Source: Methylobacterium longum (GTDB lineage: Bacteria; Pseudomonadota; Alphaproteobacteria; Rhizobiales; Beijerinckiaceae). Taken from it: DNA of 64,000 nt. The notes under the pieces were generated by a model. That model did no database searches and had not been told where the DNA came from. It worked only from the letters and a program-made list of their open reading frames with translations. Both the position numbers and the translations under genes were made by a program. How positions within the stretch are numbered: position 1 is the first letter of the stretch; each line of letters opens with the position of its first letter. Shown piece after piece: positions 44,028-52,782 of the stretch. Where the stretch lies: NCBI RefSeq assembly GCF_022179385.1, contig NZ_BPQS01000024.1, positions 1 to 64,000 on the forward strand, in the 5' to 3' direction.

Positions 44028-45116
44028 CTAGGCGCGCGCCCGCGTTCTCTTCGCCGCGGGGCGCGGCGGCACCAGCAGCGCGCTCGGATCGGCCGGGTGC
44101 AGGGTCAGGCCGTTATCGTCGAGGACCAGGGGCAGGCGCGGGAACACCTCGCGCAGATGCGCCAGATCCGCCTTGAACGCCTGGCGGAAGCTGCGGATCG
44201 AGGCGTTCTCGGCCCCGAACTGCGCGTGGAGGTTGGTCCAGGTCAGACGCAGCGGGCGCTGGAGGGACCGCAGCCGGTAGCCGGTCCAGAACAGCAGGTC
44301 GAGCTTGCGCGCCGAGCCCGAGAAGGCCCGGGCCGCCCGGACGTCCACCGGCAGGGCGTGGCGGATCAGGGTCTCGTAGAATTCCGGGTCGAAGCGCACG
44401 GTGCGGCCGGCCTCGTCGGCGCCCTCCCCGGCACGGGGGCGCCACAATTCGAGGCTGCGGAACGGCGGGACGTTGAGGGTGGTGGCGCTGTCGCGGCCGT
44501 CCCAGAGGCCGATCTGCATGGAGCAGGCGGCGAGCCGGTTCAGCTGCTCCTTGAACTGGCGGATGGTGCCGCGCTCGCCGCCGGTGACCGCGAAGCCCAT
44601 CTCGCGCATGAAGCCCGACAGGGTCTCGGCGACCTTCACGGTGGGGCTGCGCTGGCGCACGGCCTCGGTGCAGAGGTGGAGCAGGACCAGCCGGGCCTTC
44701 GGGCCGTAGGGCAGCCCCTGGGGCGTGAACGCGCCGGTCTCCGGGTCCTTGATCCGCCCGGCGATCAGGTTGAGCGAGTTGCGCCCGTAGGTGCGGGAGA
44801 ACTCGCGGACCGGGCCGGGGTCCCGGTAGGGCAGTCCGCAGAGCGCCAGCACCGAGTGGATGTGCTGCAGGCTCGACGGGAGCGCCGGCTCGCTCTCGAT
44901 CACGAGGCGCACGGCGTCGCGGCGGCGCTGGTCGCGGGAGAGCCCGGCGCGGCGAACCTCCTCCTCGCCCACCAGGGCGGCCTGCGCGTCCCGCTCGCGC
45001 TGGCGGTGCAGGACGTGCTCGACGATCTGGGCGAACAGGAAGCCGCCGCGGGCCGCCTCGACCTCGGCCCGCAGGTCCGGGTCGTGGATCCCGGCGATCT
45101 TCTCCTCGATGCTCAT
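44028..45116 (-). CDS. RepA-type plasmid replication initiator
   Basis: A 362-residue protein resembling plasmid-encoded RepA initiators (RepA_C type) found on alphaproteobacterial plasmids. Recognisable blocks are YGRNSLNLIAGRIKDPETGAF, LPYGPKARLVLLHLCTEAVRQ and TIRQFKEQLNRLAACSMQIG in the N-terminal half, with LDLLFWTGYRLRS and SIRSFRQAFKADLAHLREVFP in the C-terminal winged-helix half. ATG 45116 (MSIEEKIAGIHDPDLR) starts the homology; longer upstream reading is Gly/Arg-rich spacer. Seven iteron-like repeats lie 200-420 bases upstream, as expected for an initiator acting on its own origin. Its presence between chromosomal genes is unusual. Confidence 0.85.
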   Translation of the reverse strand: MSIEEKIAGIHDPDLRAEVEAARGGFLFAQIVEHVLHRQRERDAQAALVGEEEVRRAGLSRDQRRRDAVRLVIESEPALPSSLQHIHSVLALCGLPYRDPGPVREFSRTYGRNSLNLIAGRIKDPETGAFTPQGLPYGPKARLVLLHLCTEAVRQRSPTVKVAETLSGFMREMGFAVTGGERGTIRQFKEQLNRLAACSMQIGLWDGRDSATTLNVPPFRSLELWRPRAGEGADEAGRTVRFDPEFYETLIRHALPVDVRAARAFSGSARKLDLLFWTGYRLRSLQRPLRLTWTNLHAQFGAENASIRSFRQAFKADLAHLREVFPRLPLVLDDNGLTLHPADPSALLVPPRPAAKRTRARA

Positions 45117-45314
45117 CGCATGCCCATCGTCCTGGCGGCCCGTGGCGGCCCGCCTCTCCCGCCGGCGCGCGGGAGGACGGCCCCATCCCGCCATGCCACG
45201 ATTCGGCCGCCGGGATCCCGGTCCGATCCGGCTTGTCCCGGCAATCCCCGCTTCCCAGGGCGTCCCGCGGTGCGCGGTGCAGAACGCCCGGCGGGACGGC
45301 CCGGGACGCGGGCT

Positions 45315-45540
45315 GCGCAGAGTCCGATACGGGCCGGACCGGGCGGCGCGCCGGACGCAGAGTTCGATACGGCCGCCGCCGGCCGGGCCATCCCCGTTAT
45401 CCACCGCGTCCGGCGGGAATCGCCGCCGAATCCGATACGCGGCCCCGCAGACTCCGATACGCGGATCCGCCGGCCCGGCGCAGAATCCGATGCGCGGCGA
45501 CGCAGAGTCGGATGCGCATCCGCGCAGAGTCGGATGCGCG
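45315..45540. other. Iteron array, putative replication origin
   Basis: Seven direct repeats of consensus CGCAGAGTCCGATACGCGG. The core TCCGATACG (or TCGGATGCG) starts at 45323, 45363, 45431, 45453, 45486, 45508 and 45530. Spacing between the last four neighbours is 22, 33, 22 and 22 bases counted from 45431, that is, whole helical turns on the same DNA face. The array lies upstream of repA, and a lower-GC stretch (45545-45640) beside it could be the unwinding element. Confidence 0.82.
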
Positions 45541-45717
45541 AGACGGCATCAACGCTTTGCGCGGACAAGCGAATTCGCCACTGCATATAACCTTCCGAAC
45601 TGACTCTCTGAGAGATTCCTCCTGATAATCTTCCTACTCCGTCGCGGTCCGTTCGCTTTGACGAACGACGCCGGGATCCGAAGGTCTTGAACAGGGAATG
45701 AAAAGAATACGAGCGCG

Positions 45718-45726
45718 TTGTCCACA
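45718..45726 (+). promoter_or_regulatory. DnaA-box-like site
   Basis: TTGTCCACA differs by one base from the consensus DnaA box TTATCCACA. It lies about 190 bases beyond the iterons, on the side away from repA, after the AT-richer segment. That is a common layout in iteron origins, where the host DnaA assists opening. Confidence 0.5.
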
Positions 45727-45912
45727 TCGGCGCCGACCCGGCGGCGGGCGGATCCGCGGCGGCCACTTGACGCGAACCCGTGACCCGGCCCCACGCGGCA
45801 GGCCCTTGACGCGGGCCGATGCGGCCGGTTTCTCGGGGCCTCCCACGATGTCCCTCCGCGCGAGGGCCTCGAAGAAGGCCGTGCCGATGCCCCGCTTCCC
45901 GACCGCGGTCCG

Positions 45913-46758
45913 ATGACCGACCGCCGCAATGACGGGCCGCCGCCGGGCCCCCGCGGGAAGCCGCGCCCCCCGGGCCCCCGCCGGCCGGGCTTCCGCCCGG
46001 GCCCCCGGCCCGCCCCCGGCCCGCGGGCCGCCGCCGACGGATCCGCCGTGCTGTACGGCTGGCACCCGGTGGTGCAGGCGCTGGGCAACGGCGCGCGCGG
46101 CCTGCACCGGCTGCTCGCCACCGAGAACGCGGCGGCCCGGCTGGAGGCGGAGTTCGGCGGCGCCCTGCGGATCGCCCCCGAACTGGTGCGGCCGAGCGAG
46201 ATCGGCCGCCTGCTCGGCCCGGACGCGGTCCACCAGGGCCTGTATCTCGAGGCGGAGCCCCTGCCGGCCCCCGGCCTCGACGACCTGCCCGCCGACGCCC
46301 TCCTGCTGGCGCTCGACCAGATCACCGATCCGCACAATGTCGGGGCGATCGTGCGCACCGCCGCGGCCTTCGGGGTCGCCGGGATCGTCACCACGGCCCG
46401 CCACGCGCCGGGGGCCACCGGCGTCCTGGCGAAATCGGCCTCCGGCGGCCTGGAGCACGTGCCGTTCGTGACCGTGCGGAACCTCGCCGAGGCGCTGATC
46501 GCCCTGGGGGAGCGGGGGTTCACGCGGGTCGGGCTCGATTCCGACGCGCCCGAGAGCCTCGCCGCGCTGGCCGTGGCCCGGCCGCTGGTGATCGTCCTGG
46601 GCGCCGAGGGCAAGGGGCTGCGCGAGCGCACCCGGACCTGCTGCGACGTGCTGGCCCGGATCCCGTTCTCGGGGGCGATCCGCAGCCTCAACGTCTCGAA
46701 CGCCGCTGCCATCACCCTCTACGCCCTGGGGCGGACCGGGCCCCCGGAGACGTCCTAG
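45913..46758 (+). CDS. rlmB: 23S rRNA (guanosine-2'-O-)-methyltransferase RlmB
   Basis: A 281-residue SPOUT methyltransferase that modifies G2251 of 23S rRNA in the peptidyl-transferase P loop. The SpoU motifs are all present: DQITDPHNVGAIVRTA (motif 1), VLGAEGKGLR (motif 2) and SLNVSNAAAITLY (motif 3, trefoil knot). An N-terminal SpoU substrate-binding domain (about 44-125) starts at AVLYGWHPVVQAL. The first 40 residues are a Pro/Arg/Gly-rich extension, common in high-GC alphaproteobacteria. The iteron region ends just upstream. Confidence 0.94.
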   Translation: MTDRRNDGPPPGPRGKPRPPGPRRPGFRPGPRPAPGPRAAADGSAVLYGWHPVVQALGNGARGLHRLLATENAAARLEAEFGGALRIAPELVRPSEIGRLLGPDAVHQGLYLEAEPLPAPGLDDLPADALLLALDQITDPHNVGAIVRTAAAFGVAGIVTTARHAPGATGVLAKSASGGLEHVPFVTVRNLAEALIALGERGFTRVGLDSDAPESLAALAVARPLVIVLGAEGKGLRERTRTCCDVLARIPFSGAIRSLNVSNAAAITLYALGRTGPPETS

Positions 46759-47100
46759 GCGCCGGCCGGACGCCGACGACGCTGAGCCGCTGCCGCGGGG
46801 GTGGCTGCCGGGACGCGGCCCGGCGACCGGCCCAGGATCTCGGCGGACGGCGCGCCCCGGGGCAGGAGGCGGGATACGAGCGGGGACGTGCCGGGGGCTT
46901 CGACGCGCGCCACGCGCGCTCCCTCCCCAGCACGAGGGCGGGGTGGAGGTCGGGCATCCGCGGGCCGGTGCGCGTCGGCCCGGCGCGTCGTCCCGACCCG
47001 GCTCCCCGCGAGAGCGGGCCTTCCCGCTCCGACCTAGGCAATGTCCGCAACCTGCCGTAGAATGGCTCCCGAGGGGGCGTGGGCCGGACGCGTGCGCCTG
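46759..47100. other. Intergenic region, nothing recognised
   Basis: 342 GC-rich bases. I find no tRNA, hairpin with T tract or convincing frame. An in-frame ATG at 47041 would extend the following small protein by 20 residues. Confidence 0.55.
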
Positions 47101-47355
47101 ATGCTGGACGATACCTTTACCTACGGGGGCTGGGCCGTCGGCCTGCTCGCCGTCGGGGTATGGCTGTGGCTCGCGCGGCGGGCCTTCCCGAGCTTCGACG
47201 CCTTCGTGCGCGGGTTCGACGACGAGCTCGGCCTCAGCGGCACGCCGGAGGAGCGGGCGCGCCGCGCGCGCTGGCACCAGATCCGCCAGGCCGCCGTGGC
47301 CCTGACCGCCGTGGCGGCCCTGTGCCTGTCGATCGGCTTCGCGATCCCCGACTAG
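47101..47355 (+). CDS. Small membrane protein, unknown
   Basis: An 84-residue protein with two hydrophobic segments (YGGWAVGLLAVGVWLWLARRAF, about 7-28, and AAVALTAVAALCLSIGFAIP, about 63-82) joined by a charged cytoplasmic or periplasmic loop (FDDELGLSGTPEERARRARW). ATG 47101 starts just before the first segment; ATG 47041 is an alternative start. No family recognised. Confidence 0.65.
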   Translation: MLDDTFTYGGWAVGLLAVGVWLWLARRAFPSFDAFVRGFDDELGLSGTPEERARRARWHQIRQAAVALTAVAALCLSIGFAIPD

Positions 47356-48121
47356 AACCGTCCCATCGGTCCCGCCTCTCATCGGGTCGGCTCGACCGCG
47401 GTGAGGTCCCCTCGGGTCAGGAAGCGGAGTCCGGCTCCGGGCCGGGAAACCGACCGTCGCCCACCAGACCCCCCGGCACTGCCGCGTCGCCGGCCGGCGC
47501 GCGGGCGACGCCCGGCGGCCTGGCCGGCGACCGCCCACGACGTGCTGACCCGCGCGACCTGGGAGGGGGCGACCCGGGCGGGGATCGCCGCGGGGTGCCG
47601 CAACCGTTCCGCCGCGGGGCTGGCAGGCGGTTCCAGGTCGGCGGTCCGCACGTGACGCTGTCGCCCCGGCGGCCGACGGGCCGCCCCGGCGGAGGCGTGG
47701 CGGGACCGCGATGGCGGGGAAAGGGCGGCCTCCGGGGGAAGGGCAGCGTCGAGGACGTGCGCGCAGCCCCGCGGGGATCCTCCCTCGCGCAGACCACCCC
47801 TGCCGTCGGCACGGGGTCGGGGCCGTCGCGCGGGCCGCAGGTGTCCGGGCCGCATCCGGTCCCGCGACGGGGCGGGAACAGCGACCGGACCATGACCGGA
47901 TTGTCAGGCCGATGCCGCTCGGATCCCGGCCCCCCCTGCGGGGACGCTCCGCCGCGCCGGTCTCCCCGCGGCGGAGCCGCACCGGTCTCCCCGCGGCGGA
48001 GCCGCACCGGCCGGAACGGCCGGCTGCGCCGCCGTCCCTGGTCCCGGGGCCGGGGGTGCTGTACCGGGTCCGCGGTGAACCGCCCCGGGCCGATCCGGGT
48101 CGCGGAGGATGGGAATCTCAC
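47356..48121. other. 766-base intergenic region with a 25-bp tandem duplication
   Basis: No gene found. At 47957-48006 the 25-mer starting CCGGTCTCCCCGCGGCGGAG is present twice in tandem. The rest is GC-rich DNA without clear promoters. The end of the region carries the GGAGGATGGG ribosome site of the MFS gene. Confidence 0.65.
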
Positions 48122-49552
48122 GTGCCGCCAGCCGCCGAACGCCCGGTCGCGACGCCCCCCGGGACCGCACGATCGGCCGTCCCCGACATCGCCGCACGCC
48201 TCGAGCGGCTGCCGATGTCGGGCTACCAGCGGAGGATCTTCGGGATCATCGCCTCGGCGTGGCTCGTCGATCAGATCGACGTGGCGCTCCTGACCTTCCT
48301 GCTCGGCTCGATCGTGGTGGCGTTCGGCCTGACGCCGACCGAGGCCGGCCAGCTCGCCGCCATGACCTTCGCGGGCCAGCTCGTGGGCAACATCCTGGCC
48401 GGCACCGCCTCCGACCGGTTCGGCCGCAAGGCGGTGTTCCAGGTGACCATGGTGGTCTGGGGCCTGGCGAGCCTCGCGGCGGCGGCGGCCTGGAGCCTGC
48501 CCGTGCTGATGGCCTGCCGGTTCCTGATCGGGGTCGGCGTCGGCGGCGAGGCACCGGTGGCGCAGGCGATGGTCTCGGAGATCGTCCCGGCCTCCGTGCG
48601 CGGCAAGTACATCGCGATCATGGAGGGGTTCTGGGCGGTGGGCTACGTCCTGTCGGGGGCGATCAGCTTCTTCGTGCTGCCCTATCTCGGCTGGCGCTGG
48701 GCCTTCGTGGTGGTGGGGCTGCTGTCGCTGGTGGTGCTGGCGGTCCGCCGCACCATGCCGGAATCGCCCCGCTGGCTCGCCGAGGCCGGCCGCGCCGCGG
48801 AGGCCGAGGCCGTGATGGCCACGATGGAGCGGGCCGTGGAACGTGCCACCGGCCGGCCCCTGCCCCCGGTCGCCCCGGCGGTGGCCGCGGCCGCCGCCGC
48901 CCCCGGTCCGCGGCGCGGCGCCGTCGCGACCCTGTTCGCCCCCGAGTACCGGCTCCGCACCGTGATGGCCTTCGGCCTGTGGTTCTTCGCGCTGATCGGC
49001 TTCTTCGGGCTGAATTCCTGGATCGCCGTGCTGCTCAAGGAGCGCGGCTTCTCGATCGTCGGCTCGGTGGGCTTCGTCACCCTGATCACCCTCGGCGGCA
49101 TCCCGGGCTTCGCGGCGGCGGCGCTGCTCCTCGAGCGGCTCGGCCGCAAGCCCGCCACCGCCCTGTTTCTGGTCTGCGCGGCGGCTTCGGCCTACCTGTA
49201 CGGCAATGCCGGCGGGGGCACGGTGCTGACCGTCGCGGGGGTCGCGGTGACGTGGCTGTTCGTCGCCGGCTTCGTCATGCAGTTCTTCATGTTCGGCATG
49301 TGGAGCTGCCTCTACGCCTACACGCCGGAACTGTACCCGACCCGGGCGCGGGCCACGGGCGCCGGCTTCGCCTCGGCCTTCGGGCGGATCGGCGCGATCC
49401 TGGGGCCGATGATCGTGCCGGTGCTGGTGCGCGATCACGGCCCGGCCACCGCCTTCCAGGTCGGCGCGGGCGGCTTCCTGATCGCCGCCCTGCTGGTCCT
49501 GACCCTCGGCGTCGAGACCCGCGGCAAGGTCCTGGAGGCCGTCTCGCACTGA
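48122..49552 (+). CDS. Major facilitator superfamily transporter (metabolite:H+ symporter type)
   Basis: A 476-residue, 12-helix MFS carrier. The loop 2-3 motif ASDRFGRKAVF and the loop 4-5 SEIVPASVRGKYIAIMEGFW match the metabolite:proton symporter/sugar-porter group, and ELYPTRARATGAGFASAFGRIGA the loop 10-11 signature. The start is taken as GTG 48122, with GGAGG upstream; the conserved part begins near residue 30 (MSGYQRRIFGIIASAW). An amidohydrolase-like gene follows 108 bases downstream on the same strand, so the pair may import and convert an organic acid. The substrate is unknown. Confidence 0.88.
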   Translation: MPPAAERPVATPPGTARSAVPDIAARLERLPMSGYQRRIFGIIASAWLVDQIDVALLTFLLGSIVVAFGLTPTEAGQLAAMTFAGQLVGNILAGTASDRFGRKAVFQVTMVVWGLASLAAAAAWSLPVLMACRFLIGVGVGGEAPVAQAMVSEIVPASVRGKYIAIMEGFWAVGYVLSGAISFFVLPYLGWRWAFVVVGLLSLVVLAVRRTMPESPRWLAEAGRAAEAEAVMATMERAVERATGRPLPPVAPAVAAAAAAPGPRRGAVATLFAPEYRLRTVMAFGLWFFALIGFFGLNSWIAVLLKERGFSIVGSVGFVTLITLGGIPGFAAAALLLERLGRKPATALFLVCAAASAYLYGNAGGGTVLTVAGVAVTWLFVAGFVMQFFMFGMWSCLYAYTPELYPTRARATGAGFASAFGRIGAILGPMIVPVLVRDHGPATAFQVGAGGFLIAALLVLTLGVETRGKVLEAVSH

Positions 49553-49599
49553 GACGGTCCCGGATCGGACCAGTCCGGGCTCCGCGCCCCGACCCCCCG

Positions 49600-49620
49600 C
49601 CGAAGGGCCGAGCCCTTCGG
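49600..49620. repeat. Intergenic palindrome (CCGAAGGGC-cga-GCCCTTCGG)
   Basis: A perfect 9-bp-arm hairpin between the MFS and amidohydrolase genes, of the same AAGGGC/GCCCTT family as the elements at 29.2 and 31.65 kb. No T tract follows, so it need not end transcription. Confidence 0.7.
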
Positions 49621-49660
49621 AGCCCCCCACATCCCCGATCGCACTGGAGAGTCACAAGAA

Positions 49661-50518
49661 ATGCCCGTCGTGGACATGCGCAGCCGTCCGACCTTCCTGC
49701 ATCGGTTCTTCGGCGCCGAGCCCGGCACGCCGGAATTCGGCGTCGCCCGCTGGCTGAACGCCCGGGTCGGCAGCCGGGAGGTCGAGCACTTCACCCGCGG
49801 CGCGACGATCGCGGGCTTCCGCGCCGAGATGGACGGCGCCGGCATCGACGTCGCCGTCATGGTCGCCCGCTCGGTCCCGGGGGTGCGGGTCTCGAACGAC
49901 GCGCTGGCGGAGGCCGCCCGGCACGATCCGAAGCGGCTGATCGGCATCGCCTCGGTGGATCCGGTCAAGCTCGGCCGCAAGGCCGCGGTCGCGGAGGCCA
50001 AGCGCGCCGTAACCGAGCTCGGCTTCAAGGGGATCAACCTCGATGCCGGCTTCTACCGCGAGGCCATGACGGCCGACGACGACCGCCTGATGCCGCTCTA
50101 CGACCTGTGCCAGGAGCTCGGGGTCCCGGCCTTCGTGATGTCGGGCCCGACCACCCCGGACCTGCGCCTCAACGATCCCCTGGCGGTCGACCGGGTCGCC
50201 CGGACCTTCCCGAAGCTGCCGATCGTGTGCTGCCACGGGTTCTACCCGCGCGTCGCCGACATGGTGGCGGTGGCGTTCCGCAACGCCAACGTCTTCGTCT
50301 CGCCCGACATGTACACCTTCGCGCCGGGCGGCGGCCTCTACGTCGAGGCGGCGAACGGCTTCATGAGGGACCAGTTCCTGTTCGGCTCCTCGTTCCCGTT
50401 CCGCCCGATGGGCCAGGGCGTGGCGGATTTCCGCGCCCTCGGCCTCTCCGAGGAGGCCCTGGAGGCCGCCTTCTGGCGCAACGCCGACCGGCTCCTCGGG
50501 CTCGGCCTCGGGGCTTAG
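49661..50518 (+). CDS. Amidohydrolase-2-like TIM-barrel protein lacking canonical metal ligands
   Basis: A 285-residue protein of the amidohydrolase_2 family (metal-dependent decarboxylases and hydrolases such as gamma-resorcylate decarboxylase). The fold blocks are visible (GFKGINLDAGFYREAMTADD, LMPLYDLCQELGVPAFVMSG, FPKLPIVCCHGFYP with His192). The N-terminal HxH is replaced by RSR (VVDMRSRPTF), and the aspartate of the FGSDYP-type motif is Ser244 (FGSSFPF). Related proteins with DxRxRP starts are known, so this is probably a non-canonical subfamily rather than a broken gene. A GGAGAG site precedes ATG 49661. It is paired with the MFS carrier. Confidence 0.82.
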   Translation: MPVVDMRSRPTFLHRFFGAEPGTPEFGVARWLNARVGSREVEHFTRGATIAGFRAEMDGAGIDVAVMVARSVPGVRVSNDALAEAARHDPKRLIGIASVDPVKLGRKAAVAEAKRAVTELGFKGINLDAGFYREAMTADDDRLMPLYDLCQELGVPAFVMSGPTTPDLRLNDPLAVDRVARTFPKLPIVCCHGFYPRVADMVAVAFRNANVFVSPDMYTFAPGGGLYVEAANGFMRDQFLFGSSFPFRPMGQGVADFRALGLSEEALEAAFWRNADRLLGLGLGA

Positions 50519-50602
50519 GACGTCCCGGTCTCGACGGCCGGAACCCGCCGCGGGTGCCGGGCGGCCCCTGCCGAGGGGCCGCGCCCTTCGCGCCCCCGGG
50601 CG

Positions 50603-52681
50603 TCAGGCGGCCCGGACGCGGGCCAGGAAGCCGTCGACCGCCCCGCGCAGGTCGGCCGCCTGCCGGGACAGGTCGGCCGCCGCCTGCAGCACCTGGGCGG
50701 AGCCCTGGCTCGCCGTGCCGGCCGCCGCGCCGACGCCCGCCATGTGGCCGGAGACGCCCTGGGTGTCCTGCGAGGTCTGCGCGGTGGTCCGCGCGATCTC
50801 GGCGGTGGCCGCGCACTGCTGCTCGACCATGGCGGCGATCTCGGCGCCGATCCGCGCGAGGGTGCGGATCACCGCGGTGATGCCGCCGATCGACCGGACC
50901 GAGGCCTCCGTGGAACCGGTGATCTCCGCCACCTTGGCGGCGATCTCCTCGGTGGCCCGGGCGGTCTGCTCGGCGAGGTGCTTCACCTCGGCGGCGACCA
51001 CCGCGAAGCCGCGGCCGGCCTCGCCGGCGCGCGCCGCCTCGATGGTGGCGTTCAGCGCCAGCAGGTTGGTCTGGCCGGCGATCTGCGAGATCATCGCGAC
51101 GATCTCCCCGATGCTGCCCGCCGCCTGGGCGAGGCGGCGCACCTCCCCGGCCATCCCGTCCGCGTCCCGGGTCGCGGCGGCCGCGAGGTCGGCCGAGGCC
51201 CCGACCTGCACGCCGATCTCCCGCACGGAGGCGGTGAGCTCCTCGGTGGCCGCCGCCACCGTGTCGGCCGAGCGCGCGGCCGAATCGGCCGAGACCGCCA
51301 CCGTCCGGCTGAGGTCCGTGGTGTCCTGGGCGGCCCGGGCCATCCCGTGCGCGGCGGCTTCGAGCCGGCCGGCCGCCGTCGACACCGCCGCCACGATGCC
51401 GCCGACCTGGCGCTCGAAGCTGTCGGCGAGGCCCAGCGCGGCGGCGCGCTGGGCGGCCCCGGCCTCTGCGGCGCGGCGCTCCTGCGCGGCCCGGGCCGCG
51501 CGGCGCTCGGCGACGCTGTCGCGGAACGCCAGCGCGGCCGCGGCGATCGCCCGGACCTCGCGGGGGCCGCCCGAGGGAACCGCCAGATCCTCCGTCCCCG
51601 CGCCGGTCGTCCCCTCTTCGGTCGTCCCCTCGCCCCGGCCGATCGCGGTCAGCACCCGCGCCATCCGGGCGAGGGGCCGGGCGATGGCGGTGCCGAGCCA
51701 GGCCGCGAGGCCGGCCGAGAGGGCGAACAGGGCGAGGCCGCCGGCGATCCAGAGGGTCAGCATCCGGTCGGCCCGGGCGCGCACCGCGCCGGCGGCGGCC
51801 ACGAGGTCGGCGGTGAGCCGATCCTCCACGCCCTTCAGAGCATCGATCCGCTGCGTGGCGAGGCGGAACCACGCGGGGGCGTCGCGGAAGGCCGGGGGCG
51901 TGCCCGGCACCGTGTCCTGCGCGAGGGCGCGCAGCCGCGCCACCGCCCGGGCCGGTTCCGCCGCTTCGGCGGCGTCCAGCAGGGCCGCCTGGGGGGCCTC
52001 GGCCCCGGCGCGGAACAGGCCCGCATAGGTCGCCTGCTCGGCCGAGAGCGTGGCGAGCCGGCGCGCGGCCGCGAGGTCCAGGCTGCCGGACGCGAAGGCG
52101 GCCGAGACGGCGGCCCGCTCCTGGCCGGCGGCCTCCTTCAGCGCCAGGAAGGCCGCGTAGGCGCTCGCCCGGGCGGCGAGGCCGGCCTCATCGATCACCC
52201 CGCCCATGGCCCGGACGAGCCCGAGCCCCTCGCCGATCACGCCGGTGTAGAAGGCGGCCGCCTGCGGCGCGCCCGGGCCGAGGGCGTCGATGGCCCGGCG
52301 CTCGGCCGCGAGCCCGGTGAGCGCCGCGGCGAAACCGGTGCCGCGGGCCGCGAAGACCGGGCCGAAGCCCGTGGCGCCCGCCATGGCCTCCGGCAGCCCG
52401 GCCAGGGCCGCGTCGGTGCGTCCGCGCTGGGCCGCCAGTTCCGGCCCGAACTGCGCGCCCCGCGCGCCCAGGAACAGGCTGGAGGCGCCGCGCTCGCGCT
52501 GGGCCTCGTGCACGAAGGCGCTGATCCGCGAGGCGAGGCCGACGAGGCCCTCCACCCGGTCCATCTCGGCACGCCGCGCCCACTGGTCCGACACCGCGAG
52601 GCCCGCCGCCCCCGCGAAGGCGAGGCAGGGGGCGAGCGCCACCGCGAGGATGCGGGCGCGGAGCGAGGCGAGGACGGGCAT
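50603..52681 (-). CDS. Methyl-accepting chemotaxis protein with NIT sensor domain
   Basis: A 692-residue chemoreceptor. The first transmembrane helix (ILAVALAPCLAFAGAAGLAVS, about 10-30) leads into a periplasmic nitrate/nitrite-sensing (NIT) domain (about 45-295), marked by VHEAQRERGASSLFLGARG. A second helix (WIAGGLALFALSAGLAAWLG, about 309-328) and a HAMP domain follow, then the signalling domain with the conserved tip INLLALNATIEAARAGEAGRGFAVVA-type block (here QTNLLALNATIEAARAG). The HAMP/signalling linker is long and Ala/Arg-rich. It is monocistronic, with no che genes nearby. Confidence 0.9.
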   Translation of the reverse strand: MPVLASLRARILAVALAPCLAFAGAAGLAVSDQWARRAEMDRVEGLVGLASRISAFVHEAQRERGASSLFLGARGAQFGPELAAQRGRTDAALAGLPEAMAGATGFGPVFAARGTGFAAALTGLAAERRAIDALGPGAPQAAAFYTGVIGEGLGLVRAMGGVIDEAGLAARASAYAAFLALKEAAGQERAAVSAAFASGSLDLAAARRLATLSAEQATYAGLFRAGAEAPQAALLDAAEAAEPARAVARLRALAQDTVPGTPPAFRDAPAWFRLATQRIDALKGVEDRLTADLVAAAGAVRARADRMLTLWIAGGLALFALSAGLAAWLGTAIARPLARMARVLTAIGRGEGTTEEGTTGAGTEDLAVPSGGPREVRAIAAAALAFRDSVAERRAARAAQERRAAEAGAAQRAAALGLADSFERQVGGIVAAVSTAAGRLEAAAHGMARAAQDTTDLSRTVAVSADSAARSADTVAAATEELTASVREIGVQVGASADLAAAATRDADGMAGEVRRLAQAAGSIGEIVAMISQIAGQTNLLALNATIEAARAGEAGRGFAVVAAEVKHLAEQTARATEEIAAKVAEITGSTEASVRSIGGITAVIRTLARIGAEIAAMVEQQCAATAEIARTTAQTSQDTQGVSGHMAGVGAAAGTASQGSAQVLQAAADLSRQAADLRGAVDGFLARVRAA

Positions 52682-52782
52682 CGGAGGATCTGGGATGGTC
52701 CGGCAGGAAACGCTTCACCCTCCGGCCAAGACTTAAAGAACCCGTTATGCGCCCCTCGCCGCCCGCGGCCCGTCCTGCACAA

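Noticed and set aside
45315..45540. CRISPR-like array
   Set aside because: Repeats are short and imperfect, spacing is helical-turn based, there are no unique spacers of constant length and no cas genes. Iterons fit better.
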